64,000 nt of DNA. It comes from Heterohyrax brucei. Taxonomy: Eukaryota; Chordata; Mammalia; Hyracoidea; Procaviidae. The translations under genes and the position numbers were made by a program. The notes under the pieces are model-generated. The model did no database searches. It saw only the letters and a program-made list of their open reading frames with translations, and was not told the origin of the DNA. The stretch covers positions 22,638,001 to 22,702,000 of the forward strand of contig CM053152.1 in assembly GCA_028571685.1 (NCBI GenBank), written 5' to 3'. This document shows positions 1 to 10,399 of this stretch, in pieces. Position 1 is the stretch's first letter. The number at the start of each line of letters is the position of its first letter.

Positions 1-214
1 AAGATACTCTTTTGGGGTTCAAATACTGACAAAATGATTAAATCAATTGATCACACAATTATGTACAATAAATTACTTAAATGAAATCAACCCCCATAGA
101 AAGAGTTTGCATGCAAAACAGAAAGGACCAAAGATAGCACTTGGTGTTTGTATGCAGAGTGAATCTATTCTTTTTCCACAGATAGGTCTACAGCTTCAAG
201 ATAAAGATTAATAC

Positions 215-660
215 AGGAGAGCTGAGAGTCAGACTGCTTTGCTTTCGAAAGCCAGCTCTACCTTCTAATAGTTATTCGCCTTCAGTAAGTTAATTAAAAA
301 ACAATGTCTTGTTTCCTCATCTGTAAAATAGAAATACAATGACAGCAGTATTTATCTACCAGGAACATTTACGAAACCCAGGTGGTGTAGTGGTTAAATA
401 TTATGGCTGCTAACCAAAAGGTCACAGTTCAAATCTGTCAGGCACTTCTTGCAAACTCTATGGGACAGTTCTACTGTGACCTGTAGGGTCACCTTGAGTC
501 AGAATCAATTCAACAGCAGGAGCATTTATGAATTCAGTGACACGATATATCTACTAGGAACACTGCAAGAATTCATTGAGAGGGTACATGAAAAGTACTT
601 AGAACAATGTCTGGCATAGACCAACAAATAATAGTTATTATCATTACTGTTAGTAATTGC
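215..660 (+). mobile_element. MIR SINE, split by an AfroSINE
   Basis: GTTTCCTCATCTGTAAAATAG at 310 and the 3' part around 590-630 (AACAATGTCTGGCATA) are MIR landmarks. The AfroSINE at 376 separates them. Confidence 0.65.
376..517 (+). mobile_element. AfroSINE inside a MIR
   Basis: tRNA-like head GTGGTTAAATATT, middle CTATGGGACAGTTCTACT and tail GAGTCAGAATCAATTCAAC. Flanked by AGGAACATTTACGAA (361-375) and AGGAGCATTTATGAA (518-532), a 15-bp duplication with two changes. Confidence 0.85.
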
Positions 661-848
661 TTTAATCCAACTACTTATAGCCTACAACCTCCTCCAAGAC
701 CCAGTATCTGAGAACTGAACAAAAACAACAACAAAAAATGGGGTACAATATAAAAAATATGGGCAACTATAAGGCTGTTATTAGTTGGAATCAACTTGAC
801 AACAACAGATTTGTTTTTGGTTTTGTTTTGTTTTAATATACCTTAAAA

Positions 849-912
849 GGAGCCCTAGTAGTACAATGGTTAAAAGCTCAAGCTGCAGCCAAAAGGTCAA
901 CACTTCAGATAA
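849..912 (+). mobile_element. AfroSINE 5' fragment
   Basis: GGAGCCCTAGTAGTACAATGG with CCAAAAGGTCAACACTTC; only the tRNA-like head. Confidence 0.6.
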
Positions 913-1205
913 CATTAAATCAGGGAAGTTTAAGAATCACTGCATCAGCAGATATAAGACTGTTTCTAAGTATGCAAATGAGAATGAACAAATCTTACAA
1001 AATATCTCTTAAAAGAAAGCAATTTCTGTCAAATTGTGATCTTGTTGAGCTTAATACTGCTTACTTCTTTCTTCCAAAAGCTTATTAAACATCATGCTTA
1101 ATTAGGAATTCCAACACTGTTCCTATCTCTTACTAAAGTGTAGTTTCCTATTTTTTTCACCACTGTGAGTCCTGTACCCAGGAAGAGTAGGTGTCAATTA
1201 TATCA

Positions 1206-1361
1206 AAAACTCACTGCCATTGAGTCAGTTTTGATTCACAGAAACCCTATAGGTCAGAGTAGAACTGCCACCTAGCATTTCCAAAGAGTGCCTGATGGAT
1301 TTGAACTGCCAGCTTTTTGGTCAGCAAATATAGCACTTAATCACTACACCATCTGGGTTTC
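1206..1361 (-). mobile_element. AfroSINE
   Basis: Full-length copy on the minus strand, with tail complement GCCATTGAGTCAGTTTTGATTC and head complement CACTACACCATCTGGG. Confidence 0.8.
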
Positions 1362-1365
1362 TGTA

Positions 1366-4289
1366 GATGTCAATACTTTGGTCAAATTACTGAATATCCA
1401 AAGTAACTCTCCAAGTTGTCCCTAGTATACGTAATAATTTTTCCAATTTGAGGCCGGAATGATATAAAGATCATCCGAAAACAGGGAACATATCATACCC
1501 AGACAAATGTTTAGTCAATCTACACCTTGTTTCCCTACCTCCAGACATACTTCCTCCTAGCTGTCTGGGATGTCACTCTTGAGTAGAAATTGTCTTCCCT
1601 CAAAGCTAGACAAAGCAAAGCCTTTGACTAGGAAAAGATGTTGGCCATCATGTGATTCTCCATCATTACAGATAATCTATTGCTAGAGGCCTTGGTCTGC
1701 AGAGAGTACTAGAGCACATTTTAAAACAGATGACCTGCCTCTGAGGATAATACACTGCTTAAATGTATCTACAATAAGAGGGTTATAACAGACTCTCGCT
1801 AAACCTGACACAGATTTACTGCTCCCACTAGAACTCTGAATTATTTTGCTGGAGGCTACAATATTCAGAGTAGTCTGTTGGAGTTGATGGAGGTGGGGAT
1901 AACTCACCCTATACAAGCTTAGCAGAGCTGAGCCGCTGCAGCATGTTGGGATAGCCTTTGATGCAGACTGGTTGGACGGGTTCTGGATCTACAGAAGAAC
2001 TGGTTTGACTGGCCTGTTATGCCAACATATTCTGGTTTGATTCCATGTTCCACAGACTGTAGAAACCTGCCCGGCCAGTTAAATGAAAGGTTATCCATTG
2101 CACACAGTATATAGCTTAGATGCAGGAGAACTCTTCCACATAGCAGTAGTGTCTAGCAAACTCTACTGTGGTCCAGAGAGGCAGCTTCCACTGATTTAAT
2201 GTTTTAACTTCATAGCTTCAGGGAAAGTCAGCAGTAAACACTTTCTGCTTTTGACCAAGAGCAAAGGTTTTCTAAGTAAACTGAAGGGTAAGTTAATATA
2301 TTTTTTATATTCCTCAATATGTATATATTTTTAGTAGGTTAAACCGAGAAAAGAAGTTTAAGAAAACTATTTTTAATTTAATTATATTGGTGCTATACCT
2401 TTCCTGTAAAGCTGGTTACATATCATTTTATGACATTTGTATACATCTTCAATGACATGTTTGGATAAAGATTATTGGGTACATAATATACTTTTGTTAT
2501 ACATAGATTTTTTTTAATTGGGCATGGCTATAGTAACTGAAAATACTGGGCTGAAGAGTTTTGCTAAACATATTTTACATACTAATGATTCATCTTGTCA
2601 CCTACCTTTTTGGTAACACACTATCATGTTTCACAGGCTGTTGCTATATGGATATACTACATAAGGTGAATCTAATATTTAATAGAAATAAAGTTTTTGA
2701 CAGAAATAAGGAAAACATTGTTGAGGTGATCCTAAGTATATTAGAAGAACAATTCATAGCAAGAACTGAGGAGTGTGAAAAATAAAGATTGTGGAATCTG
2801 GTAACTGATTAACCATTGGAGCTCAGAAACACTTGCTGAGCTGAATAGAAAGGAATGAAGACAGGTTCTGTCATGCCTGTTAGGTCTTAAAAAAAAAATT
2901 AGGTTAAAAAAATTGGATCTTTCTGTCATTTGCATTATATTTTTTTAAATTATGCTTTTACCTCTCACTTTCATTCATCCAATTTATAATATTGTACTAG
3001 TTTGTGTCATTTACAGTGACAGCCACCAATCCCTTTATATTAATTTTGACACACCAAATTAGCCCCTTAATTATTCATATTAGGTTAAATTGAATGCACG
3101 CATTTTCTTTGGCATTAGTTTTAACGAAACAGCTAACATACGAATTCATCTGGAATATTTAAACTGAGTACTTTCTTGTCAAGGGTTATGTTTAGGTCAC
3201 TGTAGTAACACTTGGCCTTGAACTGAGTAAGACTGATACATCCTTTTCATTGTCCGCAATGTCTCCATTGTACCAATATTTTCAAACTCAAAGGCGATAA
3301 TAGTTTCTTTAGCATGTTGATAACCAATAAGGAAAAAAGTGATAAAAATTGTTTAGATGAGCCTTCATTTCTTGCAGAGAAACACTTTCAAAGACTTTCA
3401 TTCCTGCTCCAAGGTAATTCTGCATAAAGCTTCTGATAGTTCAGCTAAGCTACTGAAGAACTATATAATGTCGTATGTGCAAAAAAGAATGTGCTGATTC
3501 AGCAAACCAAAATGACTTTCACTCAGTATAAGCTGTATTTTTAACAAAACAGATCAAAACTTTCAGTTAGTTAAATTTTGCTTGTCTCAATTACTTTCCC
3601 GGCAATATATTGACACATATATCAATAGAGTATACTTTTATAAACCAGTGCAATGTTCTAAGAATTACATAGAATAATTTCAGAGTTTTAATACATACTA
3701 TGTTTAAAATACAGAGGTTACTGTTTAAAGAAAAATTTCATTTTGGATATAATTTATTTACTGAAGATGTTTTGTTTCTTGTTTTGAAGAAAGCTATTTA
3801 GGAAGTAGACATATAATTAATGTAAAATCCCTAGCTAAAATCTCAAGTGTAACTCTATATTTTGAAAGGGGCTTCTACATTTTTCATTTAAGAGGATTTC
3901 ATTTTCAGATATGTTAAAATTCTCTTAAATATAACTTGGTTTTCTAAAACCTGTTTCCTTTAAATTATTGACACATTGTGATTTTCTTATTAAAATTAAG
4001 GATATGTGGAATTTGCTGATAAATTTAAGTATTAGCATGTGTATTTTATACAACCCACATCATCTCAAGATCTAATTCAGAAGTGTTCTACTCATTTAAA
4101 ATTCTTTTTATTATTTAAGATTAGGCAGAGATGCACTCCTTTGTCATTATTTTTAGCCACAGAATTTCAAACAATGACTCCTCTCTCAACAATAGTAACT
4201 TCTCAACATTGTTTCTAAACAACTGTTACCTCTTTTCTTGCTAAATATCTTCATATATTTTCTACTAGAAGCCCTTAAAATCATGCACT
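1366..4289. other. AT-rich unique sequence
   Basis: No gene, exon, RNA gene or known repeat recognised. Short ORFs look random. The 1.4-2.25 kb part is slightly less AT-rich and could hold a very old repeat. Confidence 0.5.
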
Positions 4290-4465
4290 TTTGAGCCTAA
4301 GGGAATCTTGAAGAGCGAATATTGAATCCACCTCCTCATTTTTTAATTAAAGAATGAAAATCCCAGAATTGTAGTTAAGTGTACTATATAACCTAGCGGT
4401 AGAACAGAACAAGAACATCCTGGTTTCCTGAATTATCAGTCAAGTCTAACAGTTTTCTCACTTTC
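4290..4465 (-). mobile_element. MIR3-like ancient SINE (tentative)
   Basis: Phrases resembling TCATTTTACAGATGAGGAAACTG, TTAAGTGACTTGC and AGGTCTCCTGA in order, but strongly diverged. Confidence 0.35.
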
Positions 4466-4901
4466 GAACACCACATGAAATCTATGTTCTATATCTGTGA
4501 GGAACTAAAATTGTATAATTATATTAACGAGTCTTTGCTGAACTGACAAATTGTTGCCTTTATATTGTAGTCTATAACATTATTGCCTCCAAATATTTTT
4601 GGCACAGTGGCTCAGTTCACGGGAGTGCCACTAGTAATGAAAGTGACTACCACTTAAACTCTAATCTCTTCATGCCATCATAAAATTTTCCTTCATACTA
4701 ATAAAAGTGCCTCACATTCATATTTGCCTGGATTACCCACTGATCCTGTTGTCTTTTCTGACATAGTACTGATTTAAACTCTATCACCTGTTTATTCTCT
4801 TTGTATTTGTGTGCATATGTATGTATATATAATTTTTTTAGTGATTTTTACATAGATATTTTTAAGATTTGTTTAAGAATTTACTACTCCTAAAACTTAG
4901 T

Positions 4902-5037
4902 TGGAGGCCTGATGGTACAGTGATTAAGAGGTCAGCAGTGATTAAGAGGTCAGCAGTGATTAAGAGGTCAGTGATTAAGAGGTCAGCAGTTTGAATGCAC
5001 CAGTCATTCCTTGGAAACTCTATAGGGCAGTTCCCCT
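4902..5037 (+). mobile_element. AfroSINE with amplified head, 3' truncated
   Basis: The tRNA-like head contains four tandem copies of AGTGATTAAGAGGTC(AGC) at about 4919-4990. It stops at GGGCAGTT, where an opposite-strand SINE begins. Confidence 0.8.
4919..4990 (+). repeat. Four tandem copies of an 18-bp unit in the SINE promoter
   Basis: Unit AGTGATTAAGAGGTCAGC, three copies of 18 bp and one of 15 bp. The unit covers the RNA polymerase III A-box. Confidence 0.9.
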
Positions 5038-5160
5038 CTGTCAGTAAATCTTATAAAAGTAGACTGCCACACCTTTCTCTCACAGAACAGCTGGTAGATT
5101 CAAACTGCTGACCTTTTGGTTACCAGCTAAGTGCTTAACCACTGCACCAGCAGGGCTCCT
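5038..5160 (-). mobile_element. AfroSINE, longer variant, 3' truncated
   Basis: Contains AGTAGACTGCCACACCTTTCT and CACTGCACCAGCAGGGCTCC; directly inverted relative to the preceding copy. Confidence 0.75.
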
Positions 5161-5171
5161 TTAGAGGTGAT

Positions 5172-5354
5172 CCTGTTACCATCAAGTCAGTTCTTACACA
5201 CAGTGACCCTATAGGACACAGCACAACTGCCCCGTAGGGTTTCCAAGGCTGTAATCTTTATGTAATCTTTCTTCTGCTGAGTGGCTGTGAGTTCAAACCA
5301 CCAGTTTTTGGTTAGTAGTCAAGCACTTAACCACTGTACCACTAGGTCTCCCTC
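5172..5354 (-). mobile_element. AfroSINE flanked by TTAGAGGTGAT
   Basis: Minus-strand copy between TTAGAGGTGAT at 5161-5171 and ATTAGAGGTGAT at 5355-5366. Confidence 0.8.
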
Positions 5355-5366
5355 ATTAGAGGTGAT

Positions 5367-5519
5367 AAATCTGTTGACACTGAGTTAATTCCAATTCATA
5401 GCAGCCCTACAGGACACAGTAGAACTGCCCCATAGGGTTTCCAAGGAGTGCTTGATGGATTTGAACTGCAGACCTTTTGGTTAGCAGCAGTAGCTCTTAA
5501 CCATTCTACCAGGGTTCCC
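5367..5519 (-). mobile_element. AfroSINE flanked by ATTAGAGGTGAT
   Basis: Minus-strand copy between ATTAGAGGTGAT at 5355-5366 and again at 5520-5531; shares its left flank repeat with the preceding SINE. Confidence 0.85.
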
Positions 5520-5880
5520 ATTAGAGGTGATAGTACCAGTTATTTAAGTAGCGAACCCAAATGCTGAAAAGAAAGAAAGAGAGAAAAGAAAAGAGAAACA
5601 AAAAATGCTTTTAAGTGTTTTTTTTAACATAAAGTTACTAGGAAAATGGGATCACAGAAAGCTTAAGAATCAAAGTCTAGAAAATGTTATTTCTTATTCC
5701 AGGTACTAAATGTTAACTCTCCTAATCTCCTTGTCTTTTCCAGATAGAGTCCTACCTAAGGATGCTTCTAAATTTGGTAATTCCAATTCAGTTTAAGTAA
5801 ACCCTCCGGAAAGTATTAATCACTTTCATTAGTTTCTTACCTTTGCAATCAAAAAAAAAGAGATAGCACATAGAAAATCC

Positions 5881-6085
5881 TGTGGTACAGGGGTTTGAAT
5901 AGAGACTCTACTACTAACTAGTTTACCTTTGGGAACTATTTAACTCTCTAAACTATCTTTTCTTTGCCTGTAAATTAAGGAAAGTAGCACCATTTTTCTA
6001 AGAGTTGTTAGAAGGATTAGATATTATATGTAAAACACCTAGTACTGTTTCTAGGATATAGTAGGTGCTCAGCAAATGTTAGTAC
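5881..6085 (+). mobile_element. MIR SINE
   Basis: Order of MIR landmarks: CTGTAAATTAAGG..., GTTGTTAGAAGGATTAGAT, ATAGTAGGTGCTCAGCAAATG at the 3' end. Confidence 0.65.
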
Positions 6086-6715
6086 TTCTATTACCCCCTT
6101 AATAGAACATGAAACGAATTTCAGTAAATACAAGGTTCAGTAAGAGAAGTCCAAACTTAACTTAGAACATGCCTTTTGGGTTTTAGGGGTATAAACACTA
6201 AATCAGCAATCTCAGTAGGCATTAAGATTTAGTATTAGAAAAACATTTCAATCTTGTAAAATTTTAAAAATTAGAAGCTTACACAATCCAATCCAATTAA
6301 AGACTCACTTTAAAGAAAGCTTTGTGCAACATGTTTTTAAAGAGTTTGCCACAACTAGTTAAAATGATTTTTTAAAATTCCCATTTCAATCATGCGTGTT
6401 AATAGAAGAAAGTGTGACATGAATGGTCTAAATTATAATGCTTGGGCCTAGTTCTGAATTTTTTTTTATATCTAGATTTCATATGACATTTAATTACTTG
6501 GTCAAGGATTTCTATATATTCTTAGGATTCTGCTCTTTACACTACCAACTGAAGTGTTTCTCCATGGTTTTTTCTCTGAAAGATTCCCTTCCAAATTAAA
6601 TTTACTGGGTCGACACTAAATTAAATTATATTTTACTCTCTTGATAGTAATTAATAATTGGAAGAACATTCCAAAATGCTTTGAGTTATAAGAAGTAAGA
6701 TAGTAGTTCGCATTT

Positions 6716-6925
6716 GGAGTCCTGGAGTAGCAAGAACAGTTAACTCACTTGGGTGCTAACCTAGAAGTTGAGCTTGAGGTTCACCCAAAGACACCTCAGA
6801 AGAAAGGCCTGGTGATATACTTCCAAAAAAATCAGCCATTGAAAACCTTATGGAGCACATTTTTATTCTGACATATACAAGGCCTCTGTTGAGTCAGAAT
6901 CAACTCCATGGCAACTGGTTAAAGA
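6716..6925 (+). mobile_element. AfroSINE, long variant with RTE-like middle
   Basis: Head with CCTAGAAGTTGAGCTTGAGG, then CAGAAGAAAGGCCTGGTGAT, CAGCCATTGAAAACCTTATGG and the usual GTCAGAATCAACTCCATGG tail. The middle resembles the RTE leader at 56.46 kb. Confidence 0.75.
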
Positions 6926-8068
6926 TGGTAATTTAATTAGTCATAAAATCAGTAGGGAATGAAGTTAACACAGGAGCATATTTATGAACTCTATGTCACT
7001 GAACAGAAATAAGTTTGGAATAGTATCAAAAATATTCTAAAAGATCGTCTAACTAAAGCTGAGTCAGTTGGCACATCTTCTAATGTACAGACTTTTAAAA
7101 GGGGGAAAGAGAGTAGGGCTTGATAGCAGAACTAACAAATAGATCTAATTATAACACAGATCTTTTTGAGCTTTTGCAGTCAATTTAATTGCTGTATAAA
7201 ATAATTGTTACATAAATAAGTTTTCTTCTGATGCCATAGTTTTTGTTTAAATTTTACAAATTGTATGTAAATAATTGTATGTATATATACCTAAAGACAA
7301 ATACAACTTTACCAATTTAGTTCACTAACTGTATATCCTTATTAAAGCTCTTTTATTAGACTCACAAGTAATTTATCCTTCTATGACTATTCATTGAGTT
7401 TGTATTTAATTGGTATTTATTTTTAGACATTTAGAGAGGCTATTGTTATAAACAATTGAGCAGAAGGCGGAAGAGTTAAAAACCATTTTTAATAATTTTT
7501 TTTAAATGTTTCTATATGAGTACCTAATTTGGATAATTCAGGACTAACAACTAAAGTTGCTATGAATCAAAGACCAGCTAAGAATTACACAGCATTATAG
7601 CTCAATGTGTTAGAAATGTAAACCAGATAAAATAACACTGTTATCTTAGAAATCAAGTATTACTGACAAACTAAAAGTAGAACTTAGGTAGTCCATTATA
7701 ATTTCAAAGTTATATCTTAAGTCTATTCCCTTGAAGGTTCTTTTCCTACCGTATCTATAATGATTTAGATTAGGAATATGAAGTACTTCCTTCCAATGTG
7801 AAAACATTTTCAATGTAATGGATTTCTGAATAAATCCTGTAACAGTAAGAAATATAACATAGATAATAACTGTATGAGGCTTGCAGGACATCTTTATGGA
7901 TATGGAATAATATTACAGCATTGCTCTGTGATGAAATTTTCTATATTTAACATACATAGGTCTAAATTTGGAAGGCAGGTGTCTCCTTAACTGAAAGCAG
8001 ATGAAATGCAGTCTGAAATGGTAAGATCATTTGCTTTTCTGATAATATTATTAATATTGTAATCAAAA
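6926..8068. other. AT-rich unique sequence
   Basis: Nothing recognised; low complexity around 7200-7300. Confidence 0.5.
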
Positions 8069-8212
8069 ACCACACTTGTTGCTGTCAAGTGGATTCCTAC
8101 TCAGAGCAACCCTATAGGACAGAGTAGAACTGCCCATGTGGTTTCCCACATGATAGATTTGAACTGACGACTTTTGGTTTAGTCAGGCTTCCAATGACTG
8201 AGCCACCAGGGC
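8069..8212 (-). mobile_element. AfroSINE
   Basis: Minus-strand copy from TGTTGCTGTCAAGTGGATTC to GAGCCACCAGGGC. Confidence 0.75.
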
Positions 8213-8994
8213 AGTGCTATAATCAATATTGCTGTAATATAATAAGTAATAAATGGTAAATAGCATTGCCACAGCATTTCAGTGAGCTGCTGAATTCTTC
8301 TCTACTCACTTTCCAGGCAACTGTTTGACAAAATTTAAAACAACTACATGTTGCTCAGGAACAAGTGTATTATTTATTAACTATAGGCCTATCCCTACCA
8401 TCAAAGAAGGCATCCAACTTTAGCAAGCATACATACAAATTTGTATTAAATCATAACTTGACCTCTCAATCAGAAACTAATTTTGTAAGTTGCTTTGTGT
8501 CTCATTTGGTACTTTTTATCATAGGAAAGGTTATTCTGGAGTTTGGCTACAAGCCACACCATAAGAAAAGCTCTTCACTCCACTCCAGAACAATACCACA
8601 GTCTCTCTTCTTAACAGTTTTACTTGTTAAGATGTGTTTACTTCTTTGAGACGAATGACAAGTCATTCTATTTCCACCAGTCACTCCAAACATCTAGTAT
8701 AAATTCTTAGCAGTTCCTTGGTGCTATAGCAAGTCACATGCTAATGGCTAAAGTTAGAGCCAAGAAAGTAATCCCAAATCAAATTTCCACAAGGAAGAGC
8801 ATGGTAGCTTTAAAATAAAAACTGAGGTATCTTTTTAACCTGATTTCCCATTCTGTAGTTTGTTAGCTGGGTTTAGTAGAAGTTTGACCAATAATGCCAT
8901 GATATCACTTCAGTCTCTGTGGGGCCAGTTAGCTTTTTAATTTATTCATAGTCAGAGATTACACTAAGTGATGTAACTAGTGTAATAACCTAGC
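8213..8994. other. Unique sequence without recognised features
   Basis: A 94-codon ORF (8365-8649) has no protein-family features and is taken as chance. Confidence 0.5.
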
Positions 8995-9067
8995 AATGTG
9001 TCTCATAACCCACAAACCATTTGAATCACCTGGGGTTATGAAAATACAGATACCAAACCCTATTCCA
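8995..9067 (+). mobile_element. hAT-type MER5-like fragment (tentative)
   Basis: ACCATTTGAATCACCTGGGG and following text resemble MER5A. The L1 tail at 9068 cuts it off. Confidence 0.4.
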
Positions 9068-9418
9068 GTTTTTTTTTTTTTTAATTGTACTTCAGATGAA
9101 GGTTTACAGAACCAAGTAGCTTTTCATTAAACAATTAGTGCACAAACTGTTTTGTGGCATTGGTTGCCAACCCCACAACAAGTTAACATTCTCTTCTTCT
9201 TGACCCTGGGTTCCCTACTACCAGCTTTCCTATTTCTTCCTGTCTTCTCGTCCTTGCCCCTGGGTTGGTGTGCCCCTTTATCTCATTTTGTTTTATGAGC
9301 CGGTCTAATCTTTGCCTGAAGGATGAATCTCAAAGTAACTTCATCACTGAGATATAAGGGTATCCAGGGGCCATAATTCAGGGTGTCTCCCGTATCCGTC
9401 AGACCAGTAAGTCTGGTT
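9068..9418 (-). mobile_element. L1 3' UTR piece, antisense (outer copy)
   Basis: A T-run at 9068 marks the A-tail of an antisense L1. Its 3' UTR then runs to about 9418 (CAGTAAGTCTGG), where a second L1 begins. The same UTR resumes at 14734, so this outer L1 was split. Confidence 0.7.
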
Positions 9419-10399
9419 TTTTCTTTTTTTCTGCTTTAGATGGAGTTTCACAGAAAAAGCTACATTCTCATTAAACAGTTAGTACACATATTGTTTGATG
9501 ACATTGGTTAACAACCTCAAAACATGGTAACGCTCTCCCTTCACACCCTTGGGTTTCCTATTACCAGCTTTCCTGTCCTCCTCTGCCTCTAGTCCTTGCC
9601 CCTTGTCTGGCATGACCCTTTGGTCTCATTTTTGTTTTATAGTCCTATTCAATCTTTGGTAGAGGTGAACCTCTGGAATGACTTCATTACTGAGCTGAAA
9701 AGGTATCTAGGGGCCACGCTCTCTCCAGCTCCTGTTGGGCTAGCAAGTCTAGTCTTTCTGAGTTACAATTTGTTCTACATTTTTCTCCAACTCTGTTCAG
9801 GACTCTCTGTTGTAATTCCTGTCAGAGCAGTGGTGGTAGCTGGGCACCATCTAGCTGCACTGAACTCATTCTGGTGGGTGTAGTCCATTGATCCTCTGGA
9901 CTAATCTTTCCCTTGTATCTTTAGTTTTCTTCATTTTTTATTGCTCCCAAAGGGGTTAAGACCAATGGAGATCCTATATAGACACTCACAGGCTTTTAAA
10001 ACACCAGCTGCTACTCATCAAAGCAGGAAGTAGAACATTTGCTTTATAACTATGTTATGCCAATTGAGATAGACATTCCTCAAGACCATGGTCCCCACAG
10101 CCCTCAGCCCAGCAATTTGGTACCTCGGGGAGTTTAGACGTTTCTCTGGAAGCCTCCACGACCTTGCCTTGGACAAGTTGCACTGGCTTCCTCAGTACTC
10201 TGTACTGTCTTAGCCTTCACCAAAATTACCACTTTCCTATTGTCTATTTAGTATTTTTTCATTCCCACCCCTCCCCTCTCTCATAACCATCAAAGACGGT
10301 TTCTTCTTACATATAAGCCTTTACATGAGTTTGTACAGTAGTGGTCTCATACAGTACTTGTCCTTTTGTGACTGACTTCACTCAGTATAATGCTTTTCA

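Noticed and set aside
4919-4990. CRISPR-like or regulatory direct repeat array
   Set aside because: The repeats have no spacers and lie within a SINE head; slippage explains them.
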